From Prorocentrum cordatum (lineage: Eukaryota > Sar > Dinophyceae > Prorocentrales > Prorocentraceae): a stretch of DNA of 64,000 nucleotides. Positions 62,194 to 64,000 of this stretch are shown here, one piece after another. The DNA lies in NCBI GenBank assembly GCA_963575745.1, contig CAUYUJ010000867.1, forward strand, positions 31,001 through 95,000, read 5' to 3'. Position numbers and translations under genes: made by a program. The notes under the pieces were generated by a model. The model was not told where the DNA came from, searched no databases, and saw nothing but the letters and a program-made list of their open reading frames with translations. Every line of letters begins with the position of its first letter. The stretch's first letter is position 1.

Positions 62194-64000
62194 ACGTTCC
62201 CTCTGTCAATGAGGCCTGTCGGCCGACAAGGGCAGCTCGGGGGGCGGGCATGGAGGGGAGCTGGGCTGGGAGCCGAGCAACGCGCCCCCAGAGCGCTCCG
62301 ACAGGTGTCTCACACGCGTGGTGGTGACTCTTCTTCATTGCGCTGATACCAATCCGCCACTTGCATCAGTCTGATCTGCAACATTTGTGTTCCATGCCTC
62401 TCCCAGCGGCTTGATCACTGCCCTGATATTTTCCACCTCAGCAGTTCCATGCCTCGAGGCGTTGTCAATCTTATCTCGCCCCCCCAGATGGCTCCGCGTC
62501 CTCGTGAATATTATTCGTTGCGCTGATACCATGCGTTTCCATGCATCAGTATGATCTGCTACAGTTGTTTTTGCATTAGTGTGTGATCACTGCCCTGATC
62601 GGTTTCACCTTAGCATGTTCATGCCTGACAAGCTCACTGTGTATGCGGCTCGAGCGGGAAGGGGGATGGAACCGAACCGGGTAGGGGAGGGCCACGATCG
62701 CGAGAGGAGGACGAGGAGGAGGAGGATGATGAGGAAGACGAGGTGGACGACGACGACGACGAGGAGCAGGAGGAGGAGGAGGAGGAGGAGGAGGAGGAGG
62801 AGGAAGATACCGCGCGGCGCCTCGCCCTGGAGCGCTTCGGTTGGCGGCGCCACGCCGACTCGACCACGAGCTGGGCCCACCAGCTAGGCAGGCAGCCTGG
62901 CCGAGCTGGGCGAGCCGTGCCACCGGGGAGCTGCTCGCAATCGCGCTCGCGCGCAGTGGCGTTCCTTGACTGAGATACCGTATTTGCTTCGCCTTTCCAG
63001 GGGAGTCCAGGTGCCCCGGAGGTAACAGCGCTCGTTCGGCGGCTGGCAAGCTCACTGTGTAGACGGCTCGGGGGGAGGGGATGGGGAGGAGCTGGGCTGG
63101 GAAAGGTGGAGAGATTAGGGGATGGGGAGGGGGAGGAGGAGGAGGAGGATGAGGATGAGGTGGAGGAGGAGGAGTAAGAATGACATGACGAAGACGAACG
63201 ATACTATTACGATAAAGAAGTATTCGTACGAGAAAACTGAAGGAGGCGAGTAATACTAACACTACTAAGAAGATCAATCATATGGCAACTGATAACAGTG
63301 TAAATTCTGATACTAAGTACCAATCAACTAATAACAATTGTACTACTAATAATTAGTCAACACATTCTTACTACTAAGGGTAGTAATCAGTAGGAGGAGG
63401 AGGAGGAGGAGAGGAGGAGGAGGAGGAAGAGGCGGAGGAGGAGGAGGAGGAGGAGGAGGAGGAGGTGGACGACGACGTGGAGAAGGTGCCGCTTCGATTG
63501 GCGGCGCTTCGCCGACTCGACCACGAGGTGGGCTCACAAGCCAGGCAGGCAGCCTGGCCGAGCTGGGCGAGCCGTGCCACCGGGGGGCTGCTCGCAGTCG
63601 CGCTCGCGCGCGTGTTGCACCCCTCGGGGCACTCTGCTTGCCAGACTCAGACGAGGGTCAGTCGAGACAACCGCGGCCCTCCATAGCGACGTGTTTTTGC
63701 CTCATCAGTTCCATGCCCATTGTTTGAGTCGTGAGTGTTATCTCGGGCTCATTCCTTCCCTGAGATACCGCGTTCGTTTCGCCTTTCCAGGGGAGTCCAG
63801 GTGCCCCAGAGGTAACAGCGCTAATACCATTCCGCCGTTGGTTTTGCCTGAGCAGTTTCATGCCTCGCGGCGTCATCAATCTTATCTCGCGACCGCTGAT
63901 GGCTCCGACCAACGTCTCACACGTGTGCTCGTGAATATTACTCGTTGCGCTGATACCATTCCGCTGCTTGCAATCTTATCTTCATTTTTGCCTTGGGGCC
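62194..64000. repeat. Duplicated GAG-rich non-coding modules
   Basis: After the stop there are about 140 bp of unknown 3' flank. Then two related series: GTTGCGCTGATACCAT with CTTATCTCGCCCC-type blocks at 62330-62600 and 63690-64000, and GAG/GAC triplet tracts (62705-62812, 63393-63475). The latter are followed by GACTCGACCACGAG, CAGGCAGCCTGGCCGAGCTG, GCGAGCCGTGCCACCGGGG and TTTCCAGGGGAGTCCAGGTG (62860-63045 and 63515-63815). 63170-63390 between them is AT-rich and unmatched. No gene is seen; the acidic or poly-Ser frames come from the triplets. Confidence 0.7.

Overview
This window reads as nuclear DNA of a dinoflagellate. No phylogenetic marker was available and the species is not identified. 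The evidence is a Mei2-type RRM exon at the right end, LINE retrotransposons with a dinoflagellate-like layout, unclassified ORF families that I associate from memory with dinoflagellate genomes, degenerate sequences resembling the dinoflagellate spliced leader, and genes broken into short exons within very repeat-rich DNA. I saw no bacterial operons, CRISPR arrays, rRNA or convincing tRNA genes.

Left part (1 to about 38 kb): almost entirely mobile and repetitive DNA. The building blocks are (i) family A, units of about 1.0-1.4 kb made of diverged monomers of about 180 bp; (ii) family B, shorter units related to A at the left end; and (iii) family C, GC-rich pieces of about 0.25-0.3 kb carrying a long palindrome. 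A and B begin with CTCGTAGAGC-type ends and finish with the inverse, GCTCTACGAG, followed by a conserved hairpin. The hairpin arms are CCGGCGGTRA and TYACCGCCGG around a loop with core GGTTGACGG. More than twenty copies are present on both strands, and the stem shows matched changes (TAA/TTA versus TGA/TCA). Five polyA-tailed retroelements sit inside this hairpin: a nearly complete LINE (9.65-15.5 kb), two LINE 3' ends, one element coding for cysteine- and serine-rich proteins, and one short element. The hairpin repeat therefore behaves as a preferred LINE target.

Middle part: a 131-bp minisatellite (36.5-37.8 kb); a gene-bearing island at 38-42.3 kb with a plus-strand HMG-like ORF and a large minus-strand ORF pair converging near 39.8 kb; two more A-like units with polypyrimidine tracts (43-46.7 kb); a repeat of about 260 bp; and a G-rich minisatellite of about 90 bp spanning about 4.2 kb (48.1-52.3 kb).

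Right part: plus-strand exon fragments (52.3-54.0 kb), a minus-strand multi-exon gene of a dinoflagellate-type unknown family (54.5-57.3 kb) whose non-coding parts carry duplicated triplet-repeat modules, a tandem array of short palindromes (58.87-59.33 kb), and a plus-strand RRM gene (about 60.0-62.2 kb). Two short terminal-inverted-repeat elements lie in the intron of that gene, the second ending at the likely splice acceptor. Duplicated GAG-rich non-coding modules follow to the window end.

The most notable observations are the covarying hairpin family, its repeated use as a retroelement landing site, and a LINE RNase H region whose motif order is permuted (GDS...N-AD before FDGG...ELSA) in the complete copy and agrees in two partial copies. 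Statements about relatives outside this window come from memory and are marked as such.
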